A stretch of DNA of 62,568 bases, from the NCBI GenBank assembly GCA_902774025.1, contig CACYGY010000014.1, positions 1 through 62,568 of the forward strand, read 5' to 3'. This stretch comes from an uncultured Eubacteriales bacterium (GTDB lineage Bacteria; Bacillota; Clostridia; Christensenellales; Aristaeellaceae). The notes under the pieces were generated by a model. The model saw only the letters and a list, made by a program, of their open reading frames with translations, did not search any database and was not told the DNA's origin. Of the stretch, positions 53,060-60,149 are shown piece after piece. Every line of letters starts with the position of its first letter. The first letter of the stretch is position 1. The position numbers and the translations under genes are program-made.

Positions 53060-54498
53060 TCGCTCTTTCCCTCCTCTCCCCGCCGGGGCAGGGTGACGGT
53101 GAAGCAGGAACCCGAGCCGGGAACGGATTCCACCGTCAGGGTGCCTCCGTGCAGAAGCACAAGCTGCCGCACGATGGAAAGACCCAGGCCCGTTCCGCCG
53201 GTTTCCCGGCTCCGGGCCTTGTCCACCCGGTAGAAGCGCTCGAAGATGTGGGCCTGATCTTCCGGGGAAATGCCCACACCGTCATCCTGCACCTGCAGGT
53301 AAACGGAATCTCCCCTTGTGCCGGACCGGAGGCGGATATGCCCGCCGTCCCCGGTGTACTTCAGGGCGTTGTCGGTGAGATTGTACAGGACCTGCTCCAG
53401 CTTGGCCCGGTCCCCCCGGAAGGGCACGGAGGAGCGGGTTTCCACCCGCAGGGTCTGCAGGCGCTGCAGGGCCTTGGGCTTCAGGAGACGGACGGTTTCC
53501 ATGCACATGGACTGCAGGTCCAGGTTTTCCCAGTGCATTTCCGCCCGGCCGCTGTCCATCTGGGTCAGGCTCAGCAGATCCGTGACAATTCCGGTCAGCC
53601 GGTCAATCTCATGATTCATGTCCTGCAGGAATTCCTGCCGGACGTTCAAGGGCATGTCCGGCTCATACATGACGTTTTCCAGCAGGATTTTCATGGTGGT
53701 CATGGGCGTTTTCAGCTCGTGGCTGGCATTGGACACAAACTGGTTCCGGCTGTTGTCCAGGTTTTCCAGTTCCTGGGCCATGGCATTGTAGCTTTCCGCC
53801 AGATGCCGCATTTCCGAGCTTCCGCTGACCCTTGCCCTTATGCTCAGGTCTCCCTGACCCATTTTCTGAATGGTGCGGGTGAGGGCGGAGATGGGACGGG
53901 TGAGAATGCGGCTGAGGAAAAGCGCCGCCAGAAGGGCCACGGCGGTGATGATGGCAAAGACCCGGAAAAGATGCTGCTGCACGCCGCTCAGGGAGGTCAG
54001 CATTTCCGTCACCGGGGACACATACAGGAGTACCCCCAGGAGCCCCTGGGTGCCGGTGATGCGGCTGGCGCAGTAGGCCACCATGGAGCCGGAGTCCGTC
54101 AGGGGGGAATTCGGATCCAGATGGTGGATGCCCCAGGAGGAAACCTCCCCTTCCAGGAGCACGGACAGAACTTCCGGCAGCTGGAGCCGCACTCCCATGA
54201 GCCGGCCGAAGGAATCGAACTGGACTTTCCCGTCCCCGTCCACCACAAGCAGTCTGCCTCCCATTTCGCTGCCGGAGACGGAGAGCGTTTCGGACAGGGC
54301 GTCATGGGAAGCAGACTGAAAAAGAGGCGCAACCGTGGTGGACAGCCTCTCCACGGCGAGGGAGTCCTGACGGATGCGCTGACGGTACAGGTATGAACTC
54401 ACATAATCGGTGAGAGAGGAGGCCATGACGGCAAAGGAAACCCCGATGATGCCCAGAAACATCAGCAGAATCTGCCAGCGGATGCTGGTATGCGGCAG
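53056..54498 (-). CDS. HAMP-domain sensor histidine kinase
   Basis: This kinase of about 480 residues has two membrane helices (about 10-30 and 178-195), an extracytoplasmic sensor between them, a HAMP linker, the phosphoacceptor His260 (FVSNASHELKTPM), and an HATPase domain with NALKY, DDGVGIS and GTGLGLSIV. The architecture matches WalK/MtrB-type kinases, without a PAS domain. The start is the problem: there is no ATG, GTG or TTG between the regulator's stop and the first helix. CTG at 54498 has AAGGA eight bases upstream, so I use it. The next upstream ATG would overlap the regulator by 137 bp. Confidence 0.85.
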   Translation of the reverse strand: MPHTSIRWQILLMFLGIIGVSFAVMASSLTDYVSSYLYRQRIRQDSLAVERLSTTVAPLFQSASHDALSETLSVSGSEMGGRLLVVDGDGKVQFDSFGRLMGVRLQLPEVLSVLLEGEVSSWGIHHLDPNSPLTDSGSMVAYCASRITGTQGLLGVLLYVSPVTEMLTSLSGVQQHLFRVFAIITAVALLAALFLSRILTRPISALTRTIQKMGQGDLSIRARVSGSSEMRHLAESYNAMAQELENLDNSRNQFVSNASHELKTPMTTMKILLENVMYEPDMPLNVRQEFLQDMNHEIDRLTGIVTDLLSLTQMDSGRAEMHWENLDLQSMCMETVRLLKPKALQRLQTLRVETRSSVPFRGDRAKLEQVLYNLTDNALKYTGDGGHIRLRSGTRGDSVYLQVQDDGVGISPEDQAHIFERFYRVDKARSRETGGTGLGLSIVRQLVLLHGGTLTVESVPGSGSCFTVTLPRRGEEGKSE

Positions 54499-54502
54499 AC
54501 GG

Positions 54503-55198
54503 TTAATCCTTGTCCGTGAAATAGTAACCGACCCCCCATTTGGTGAAAATGTACTCAGGCTGAGAGGTGTCCTTTTCGATCTTTTCCCGCAGGCGGCGGA
54601 TGTGGACGTCCACCGTCCGGTCATCCCCGGTGTAGTCATTCTTCCAGATGGTATCCAGGATCTGCTTGCGGTTGAACACCTTGCCCCGGCTGCTGAGGAA
54701 CAGGAGGAGGAGATCGAACTCCTTGGCGGTCAGGCTGATCTCCTGTCCCCGGAGATATACGCTGCGCTTGACCGAGTTGACTTCCAGATCCTTGACATGA
54801 ATGACACGCTTTTCCTCCACGGCGGGGGCCATGACGGTGCTGCGACGGAGGATGGCCTTGATCCTCGCCTTCACCTCCAGGATATTGAAGGGCTTTGGAA
54901 TATAATCATCCGCGCCGTATTCCAGGCCCAGAATCCGGTCCATGTCCGTCCCCTTGGCGGTGAGCATGATGATGGGCACGCTGGAATGCTCGCGGATGCG
55001 CTGGCATACCGCGATTCCGTCCAGCTTGGGCAGCATCACATCCAACAGAACCAGGTCATACGGACCGGCGAAAAACATGTCCAGGGCTTCTTCCCCGTCC
55101 AGTGCGCTGTCGATCTCATAGCCTTCCTGCTGAAGGGTATACTTGAGTCCCTTGACGATCAAGGGTTCGTCGTCCACAAGGAGTATTTTTCTGCCCAT
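54503..55198 (-). CDS. OmpR/PhoB-family response regulator
   Basis: A 231-residue regulator. Receiver residues are the acidic pair (DDE), phosphoacceptor D53 (LLDVML), T80 and K102 (PKPFN). The winged helix ends in DDRTVDVHIRRLREKIE and the GVGYYF hallmark. It is close in type to WalR/MtrA. It is the first gene of the six-gene operon, with AAGGTG before the ATG. The kinase at 54498 is its partner. Confidence 0.93.
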   Translation of the reverse strand: MGRKILLVDDEPLIVKGLKYTLQQEGYEIDSALDGEEALDMFFAGPYDLVLLDVMLPKLDGIAVCQRIREHSSVPIIMLTAKGTDMDRILGLEYGADDYIPKPFNILEVKARIKAILRRSTVMAPAVEEKRVIHVKDLEVNSVKRSVYLRGQEISLTAKEFDLLLLFLSSRGKVFNRKQILDTIWKNDYTGDDRTVDVHIRRLREKIEKDTSQPEYIFTKWGVGYYFTDKD

Positions 55199-55248
55199 GC
55201 TTCCACACCTTCCGTCCCAGTCCAGTGGTCAGAGTCATTTCCGCACCC

Positions 55249-55277
55249 ATTGTAACGCAAACGATTTCTAAAATCAA
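55249..55277 (-). promoter_or_regulatory. Promoter of the two-component operon
   Basis: On the minus strand TTGATT (55277-55272), a 17-bp spacer and TACAAT (55254-55249). Confidence 0.7.
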
Positions 55278-55316
55278 GAGAAATGAAACAATTTCTTAAT
55301 AATTCACTCCAAAAGG

Positions 55317-55340
55317 AAAAAAACCGGCGGAGGGCCGGTT
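55317..55340 (-). terminator. Terminator of the dipeptidase-rpiB unit
   Basis: AACCGGC (55322-55328) pairs with GCCGGTT (55334-55340), followed by seven T on the minus strand. Confidence 0.8.
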
Positions 55341-55344
55341 GAAA

Positions 55345-56253
55345 TCAGGAAGAGATGCGGTGGAAATAGGCTGTGAAATTCTCCCCGGCCACCTTCCGGA
55401 TCTGGGTTTCCTCCATCCCGTGAGCACGCAGAACGTCAAAGAGGGCGGGAAGGTCCTGAGGGCCGGAGAGGCCCCGGGGCGTGCGGGCGATGCCGTCAAA
55501 GTCGGAGCCCAGGCCCACGATGTCCTCACCCCCCAGATCGCAGATGTGCAGGATATGCCGGGCCACGGTTTCCAGATCCGCGTCCTCCCCTTCATCCAGG
55601 AAGGCAGGGCAGAAGTTTACCCCGATGTAGCCTCCGCAGCGGATCATCTGCAGAATCTGTTCGTCCGTCAGGTTCCGGGGATGGCCGCACAAGGCGCTGC
55701 AGCAGCTGTGGCTGGCCATGGGCGGTCTGAAGGTATACCGGTACAGATCCCAGAATCCGGCCTCATTCAGGTGGGACACATCCACGGCCATGTGAAGCTG
55801 CTGCATCTTCCGGGCACGGGCAATGCCCTCGGGCGTCAGTCCCTGGGTGAAGCCGCCTTTGGCGGGGAAGCCCAGGGCATTGGGATGATTCCAGAGAAGA
55901 GCCACCATGCGCACCTTCCGCTCATGCCAGAAGCTGACCTTCTCGTCGGAGGCGGAGAGGGCCTCGCCTCCCTCCATGGACAGAAGGATGCCCGGATGAT
56001 CCGCGGAAGCTTCCTGCGGACTCAGGACCTGACGGAATCCGGCTTCCAGAAAGAAGGGAAGGGCCTGCAGTTCCTGCAGGACATTGCTCTCCGCCTCCGC
56101 CTCCTCCGTGGCACCCCCTGTAAACAGGGCCAGGGTCTGAAGGGTGACGCCCCCCTGCCTGAGCTTTTCGGGGGTGATCATGAGCCTGTCCGGCGCCGCG
56201 CCGCGCAGCTTCAGGGCATAGAGCGTGTCCGCGTGGGTATCCGCTGTGAACAT
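55345..56253 (-). CDS. M19 family (membrane dipeptidase-like) metallopeptidase
   Basis: A 302-residue amidohydrolase-fold dipeptidase. The metal ligands are visible in DTHADT near the N-terminus, SMEGGEAL, VDVSHLN, MASHS and GSDFDG. M19 enzymes cleave dipeptides, including those with D-amino acids, so it may recycle wall peptides. No signal peptide is present. The ATG at 56253 follows AGGAG; it starts three bases after the rpiB stop. Confidence 0.88.
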   Translation of the reverse strand: MFTADTHADTLYALKLRGAAPDRLMITPEKLRQGGVTLQTLALFTGGATEEAEAESNVLQELQALPFFLEAGFRQVLSPQEASADHPGILLSMEGGEALSASDEKVSFWHERKVRMVALLWNHPNALGFPAKGGFTQGLTPEGIARARKMQQLHMAVDVSHLNEAGFWDLYRYTFRPPMASHSCCSALCGHPRNLTDEQILQMIRCGGYIGVNFCPAFLDEGEDADLETVARHILHICDLGGEDIVGLGSDFDGIARTPRGLSGPQDLPALFDVLRAHGMEETQIRKVAGENFTAYFHRISS

Positions 56254-56256
56254 GGC

Positions 56257-56712
56257 TTACTCTCCTTCCAGCACCTCACCCTTTTCCAGACGGGCGATGA
56301 GATCCACCCTCCGGGCATGCCGGCCGCCTTCATATTCGGCCTCGAGCCAGTGCCGGGCGATCATCCGGGCCAGGTCAGGCCCCACCACCCTGGCTCCCAT
56401 GGTGAGAATATTGGAATCGTTGTGGCGCTTGGAAAGCTCCGCGGTGTATACGTCCGAGCAGGTGCACACACGGATGCCGGGGATCTTGGAGGCGGCAATG
56501 CCGATGCCCACCCCGGTGCCGCAGATGAGAATGCCCCGCTGGCATTCCCCCCGGGCCACGGCCCGGGCCGCCCGGGCTCCGGGGACGGGATAGTCACAGC
56601 TTTCCGGGGTATATGTACCGTAATCCTTCCATTCCAGATGCATTTCATCCAGCATTCCGGCGATGTAGGCCTTCAGTTCCAGGCCGGTGTGGTCGCAGGC
56701 CAGAGCAATCAT
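56257..56712 (-). CDS. rpiB: Ribose-5-phosphate isomerase B
   Basis: A 151-residue RpiB/LacAB isomerase, interconverting ribose 5-phosphate and ribulose 5-phosphate. It has the ACDHTGLELK start and the active-site cysteine in ILICGTGVGIGIAASK, and GxRxVxP-type MGARVVGPDLA. The ATG at 56712 follows GAGGAG. It is divergent from the metal transporter genes and likely uses the same central -10 region. Confidence 0.93.
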   Translation of the reverse strand: MIALACDHTGLELKAYIAGMLDEMHLEWKDYGTYTPESCDYPVPGARAARAVARGECQRGILICGTGVGIGIAASKIPGIRVCTCSDVYTAELSKRHNDSNILTMGARVVGPDLARMIARHWLEAEYEGGRHARRVDLIARLEKGEVLEGE

Positions 56713-56748
56713 GGAATCCTCTCCTCGCTGTTTCCCCGGCACAACCTG

Positions 56749-56757
56749 TGTTATAAT
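56749..56757 (+). promoter_or_regulatory. Extended -10 promoter shared by divergent rpiB and znu-type genes
   Basis: TGT-TATAAT (56749-56757) is an extended -10 for the plus strand. Read on the minus strand the same bases give TATAAC (56755-56750) for rpiB. Neither direction has a strong -35. Confidence 0.5.
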
Positions 56758-56821
56758 CAGGAGCCGGGTTTTTCTGGATCATAGTACGTTTGTTGCGGGA
56801 TCGCAAGGGAGGGAATGCGGA

Positions 56822-57565
56822 TTGAATCTTCTGGAGCGGTGTCATCTGTGCAGGATTGATCTGAAGCATATCCGGGTGGTGCGGGGCGGCCAGGAAGTGC
56901 TCCGGGACATCAACATGCATATTCACTGTGGACAGCTCACGATGCTCATCGGCCAGAACGGAGCGGGAAAAACCACCCTGATCCGGGCCCTGCTGGGGGA
57001 GATTCCGTATGAGGGGAGCATCCGCCATGAGGACGGGCAGGGGAAGGCCATGCCCAGGATGACCACCGGCTATGTGCCCCAGCATCTCGCCTTTGATCCC
57101 GATATTCCCCTGACGGTTCTGGACCTGATGGGCGCCGCCCTGTCCCGCCGTGCCGTGTGGACGGGGGTGGGAAAGAGGAAAAAGGAGGAAATCCGCGCAA
57201 TCCTGGAGATCGTGCACGCCGGGGAGCTCCTGGACAGGCCCCTGGGCCGCTGTTCCGGCGGGGAGATCCAGAGGGTCATGCTGGCCCTGGCTCTGCATCC
57301 CGCCCCGGACCTTCTGGTGCTGGACGAGCCTGTGTCCGGCGTGGACGAGAACGGGCAGCGGCTGTTCCTCAATGTGGTCAATGAACTCCGGCGGGGCAGG
57401 CATATGGCCATTCTCATGGTGAGCCACGATCTGAATCTGGTGCGGGATTACGCGGACCATGTGGTCCTGCTGGACAAAACGGTGCTGATGCAGGGCAGGC
57501 CGGAGACCGTGTTTGAATCCGATGCCTTCCGGGACACCTTCGGTATGGAAAGGAGGCAGCTGTGA
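56822..57565 (+). CDS. Metal ABC transporter ATPase, ZnuC-like
   Basis: A 247-residue ABC ATPase with Walker A (GQNGAGKTT), signature (CSGGEIQR), Walker B (LLVLDEP) and the switch histidine (VSHDLN). Gene context with an ABC-3 permease puts it in the ZnuC/MntB group, importing zinc or manganese. The start is the TTG at 56822, with GGAGGG upstream. The N-terminus has a CHLC pair (residues 7-10). The stop overlaps the permease start. No substrate-binding protein lies in the operon within this window. Confidence 0.9.
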   Translation: MNLLERCHLCRIDLKHIRVVRGGQEVLRDINMHIHCGQLTMLIGQNGAGKTTLIRALLGEIPYEGSIRHEDGQGKAMPRMTTGYVPQHLAFDPDIPLTVLDLMGAALSRRAVWTGVGKRKKEEIRAILEIVHAGELLDRPLGRCSGGEIQRVMLALALHPAPDLLVLDEPVSGVDENGQRLFLNVVNELRRGRHMAILMVSHDLNLVRDYADHVVLLDKTVLMQGRPETVFESDAFRDTFGMERRQL

Positions 57566-58407
57566 TGCAGGGTATCTATGATCTCATGGACAGACTGCTT
57601 CCCCTGGAGGCGCTGCACTATAACTTCATGAAGAATGCCCTTCTGGCCATTCTTCTTCTGACCCCTCTTCTGGGGCTCCTGGGCACCATGGCGGTGAACC
57701 GGCAGATGGCTTTCTTTTCCGACGCTCTGGGCCATTCCGCCCTGACGGGCATCGGACTGGGCATTCTCCTGGGGGCCGCCTCGGACCTTCTGTCCATGCT
57801 GGTGTTCGGTGTTCTCTGGGCGCTGCTCATCAGCCTGATCCGTCATACGGGGACGGCGGGGGCGGACACGGTGATCTCCGTGTTTTCCTCCACCAGCGTG
57901 GCCCTGGGCCTGCTGATCCTCAGCCGGGGCGGCGGGTTTGCCCGGTATTCCTCGCTCCTGGTGGGGGATGTGCTGGCGGTGACGCCCCTGGATCTTCTGT
58001 ACCTCCTCCTGGCTCTGGTGCTGGGGGTTCTGGCCTGGTTCCTCCTGTACAACCGTCTGCTTCTCACCTCCGTGAGTGCTTCCCTGGCCCGGAGCCGGGG
58101 CGTGCATACCCGGCTGTGCGAGATTGCCTTCGGTGTTCTTGTGGCCCTGGCGGTGATGCTGGCCATCCGATGGGTGGGAGTCATGCTCATCAACGCACTG
58201 CTCATCATTCCCGCCGCCGCCGCCCGGAACCTGGCGGGGAGTGCCCGGCGCCACGCCCTTTTCAGCATCGCCTTTGCCATGGTATCCGGCGTGGCGGGCC
58301 TGTTCAGCGCCTACGCCTGGAACACCTCCGCCGGGGCGGCCATCGTCCTGTACGCGGCTTTCTTCTATCTGCTGTCCCTTCTCCTCCACCGGCGTGTCAG
58401 GGGGTGA
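57565..58407 (+). CDS. Metal ABC transporter permease, ZnuB/ABC-3 type
   Basis: A 280-residue ABC-3 family permease with seven or eight helices. Diagnostic parts are NRQMAFFSDALGHSALTGIGLG and the later RWVGVMLINALLIIPAAAARN. It imports zinc or manganese together with the ATPase upstream. The ATG at 57565 follows AGGAGG and overlaps the ATPase stop (TGATG). Confidence 0.92.
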   Translation: MQGIYDLMDRLLPLEALHYNFMKNALLAILLLTPLLGLLGTMAVNRQMAFFSDALGHSALTGIGLGILLGAASDLLSMLVFGVLWALLISLIRHTGTAGADTVISVFSSTSVALGLLILSRGGGFARYSSLLVGDVLAVTPLDLLYLLLALVLGVLAWFLLYNRLLLTSVSASLARSRGVHTRLCEIAFGVLVALAVMLAIRWVGVMLINALLIIPAAAARNLAGSARRHALFSIAFAMVSGVAGLFSAYAWNTSAGAAIVLYAAFFYLLSLLLHRRVRG

Positions 58408-58412
58408 GGCTT

Positions 58413-59867
58413 GTGGAAAGGATCCTTCTTCTGGTGCAGGCGGCAAACTGCGGGGAAGCCCTGGAGGCGGTGGAGTCAGCCATGGAAAATGCCCACGCGC
58501 CGCAGGCCCTTTCCGCCGGGATTCTGGCCGGGCAGGAACCCGGGGAGGAGGAAATCCGCCTTCTGGCCCGGCAGGCCCATCTGCACTATGTCGTATCCGA
58601 TGCGAATCTGTGGCAGAGCCTGGAGATGTTCTGGCAGGGCGAGCCCCTGGTGCTCATGGGACATCCGGGGCTCAGGTTTGAGCGGGGGTGGGACCGCCGG
58701 ATCCTGAAAATCCTGCGGAAATGCCCGGAGAGGACAGTCCTCACCGGCTGCCCGCCCTGTCCCCTGGATCTGGTGGACGCCATGATCCCCGTGGCGGCAG
58801 AGGAAGTCCGGGAGGGAGTGCTGAAACTGGGACGCGGGTCTCCCCTGCGGTATGTCTGCTCCCCCCAGAAGGCTGCCTTTCTGAATCCCTGCTTCTGCTT
58901 CGGCCCATCCGCCTTTTTCCGGAGCGTGGATCCCAGCCAGCCTCTGTTCCTGGAGGCCTGGCGCGGGGGCTGGAACCTCATGACCCTGCATGCCCGGATC
59001 CTGTCCATGACCGGGTACCTGGAAATGCCCCGGATCCGTCTGGAGGCGGGGGAGGAACTGGAGCGGTTCTGTGAGTTCTGCGGAATGGATGTGCGCAGGG
59101 GGGAAGTGTCCACCATGCTCCGCACCGGCATTCTGAAACAGAAGGAGCCGGAAATCCATGTGCCCCTGCCGGTGAAGATCCAGGAGGGTTTCCGGCGGCT
59201 GGACAACGTCCTTTCCCCCCTGGCGCCCCTGTGCGTCACCACATGCATGTCCCTGCCCAATCGCCCCGTGACGGACCTGGAAATGGCGCGTTTCCGGCGC
59301 CTGTGCGGAATCCGGGACATGACGGTCCTGTGCTACGCGGACCGGGAGAATCTCCGCCGGGTCCTGCTCCATCATCCCAATACCCGGGAATTCAAGCGGA
59401 GCTACGGCCTGGTGCGGGAGGGAAGGATTCCGCCGGAGGAAATGGAGGAATATCTGCGCCTGTCGGTTCCCTCCCTGCTCCTGCATACCTGGGAGTCGTC
59501 GCCGGAATACAGCCATTATATCGCCATGGACTTTGACTACCTCCGCTACTCCGTCTATGACAGAACCGCTCTGGACTGGAGGACGGTGTGCGGCGGCAGG
59601 ATTACCCTGGCCATGGTGGACGGGAAGCCGGATCTGGGCATGGTGGCTGTGCCCGGGGACTGTATCCGCAAACTCCAGAGGGAATTTCAGGCTCTGGTGA
59701 ATGATGCCCTGATGCGCACCTATATCCTGCCGGCGGCGGACGGCATCTGGCTGCGGGTCATCCGGGAGCACCCTGACTGGTTTCAGCTGCTGGATCTTCC
59801 GGGGCCCTCTGAAATGCTGGCTCTCACCATGACGGTCCGGGGAGAGGAATGGAAAACCCGGAGATGA
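58413..59867 (+). CDS. Putative GT-A-type glycosyltransferase, family unclear
   Basis: A protein of about 484 residues, read from the GTG at 58413 (GGGGGTG six bases upstream). It begins VERILLLVQAANCGEALEAVESAMENA, which looks like the nucleotide-binding start of a GT-A fold. The segment LRFERGWDRRILKILRKCPERTVLTG is weakly like the GT60/Skp1 GlcNAc-transferase pattern. The second half has no recognised motif. It has many cysteines (CPPCPLD, FCEFCGMD). It follows the metal permease by 5 bp and ends at a terminator, so it belongs to that operon. The functional link to metal uptake is unclear. Confidence 0.6.
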   Translation: MERILLLVQAANCGEALEAVESAMENAHAPQALSAGILAGQEPGEEEIRLLARQAHLHYVVSDANLWQSLEMFWQGEPLVLMGHPGLRFERGWDRRILKILRKCPERTVLTGCPPCPLDLVDAMIPVAAEEVREGVLKLGRGSPLRYVCSPQKAAFLNPCFCFGPSAFFRSVDPSQPLFLEAWRGGWNLMTLHARILSMTGYLEMPRIRLEAGEELERFCEFCGMDVRRGEVSTMLRTGILKQKEPEIHVPLPVKIQEGFRRLDNVLSPLAPLCVTTCMSLPNRPVTDLEMARFRRLCGIRDMTVLCYADRENLRRVLLHHPNTREFKRSYGLVREGRIPPEEMEEYLRLSVPSLLLHTWESSPEYSHYIAMDFDYLRYSVYDRTALDWRTVCGGRITLAMVDGKPDLGMVAVPGDCIRKLQREFQALVNDALMRTYILPAADGIWLRVIREHPDWFQLLDLPGPSEMLALTMTVRGEEWKTRR

Positions 59868-59868
59868 T

Positions 59869-59898
59869 ACGGAGAGGAAATCTCTCCGTTTTCTTTTT
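59869..59898 (+). terminator. Terminator of the metal transporter operon
   Basis: ACGGAGAG (59869-59876), loop of five, CTCTCCGT (59882-59889), followed by TTTCTTTTT. Confidence 0.85.
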
Positions 59899-59993
59899 GA
59901 AACAGTTTTGAAAAAACTTTTTGACACATGCTTAAAGTCGCGGAAAGCAGTCAGGACGGGAGCGGAGGCTTCCCGGAAGAAGTTCCGCCGGAT

Positions 59994-60009
59994 ACACAAT
60001 ATATTGTTG
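59994..60009. promoter_or_regulatory. NrdR-like box upstream of nrdD
   Basis: ACACAATATATTGTTG is close to the NrdR consensus (ACACWATATWTTGTGT), with a perfect CAATATATTG core. NrdR represses ribonucleotide reductase genes when dATP is high. Only one good box is seen; the usual second box about 31 bp away is weak or absent. Confidence 0.65.
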
Positions 60010-60049
60010 AGACCTGTGAACACGCATACAAAGGATAGGGCAGGCAACC

Positions 60050-60078
60050 TTGACGGGAGACTGCCCCCTCAGTATAAT
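60050..60078 (+). promoter_or_regulatory. Promoter of nrdDG
   Basis: TTGACG (60050-60055), a 17-bp spacer and perfect TATAAT (60073-60078). Confidence 0.75.
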
Positions 60079-60149
60079 CGGCCCTGCCTTACCCCCCTGC
60101 GGGGAGGAGCGGACAAGGAAAGAAAAGCTGTCATAAACGGAGGCAGATT

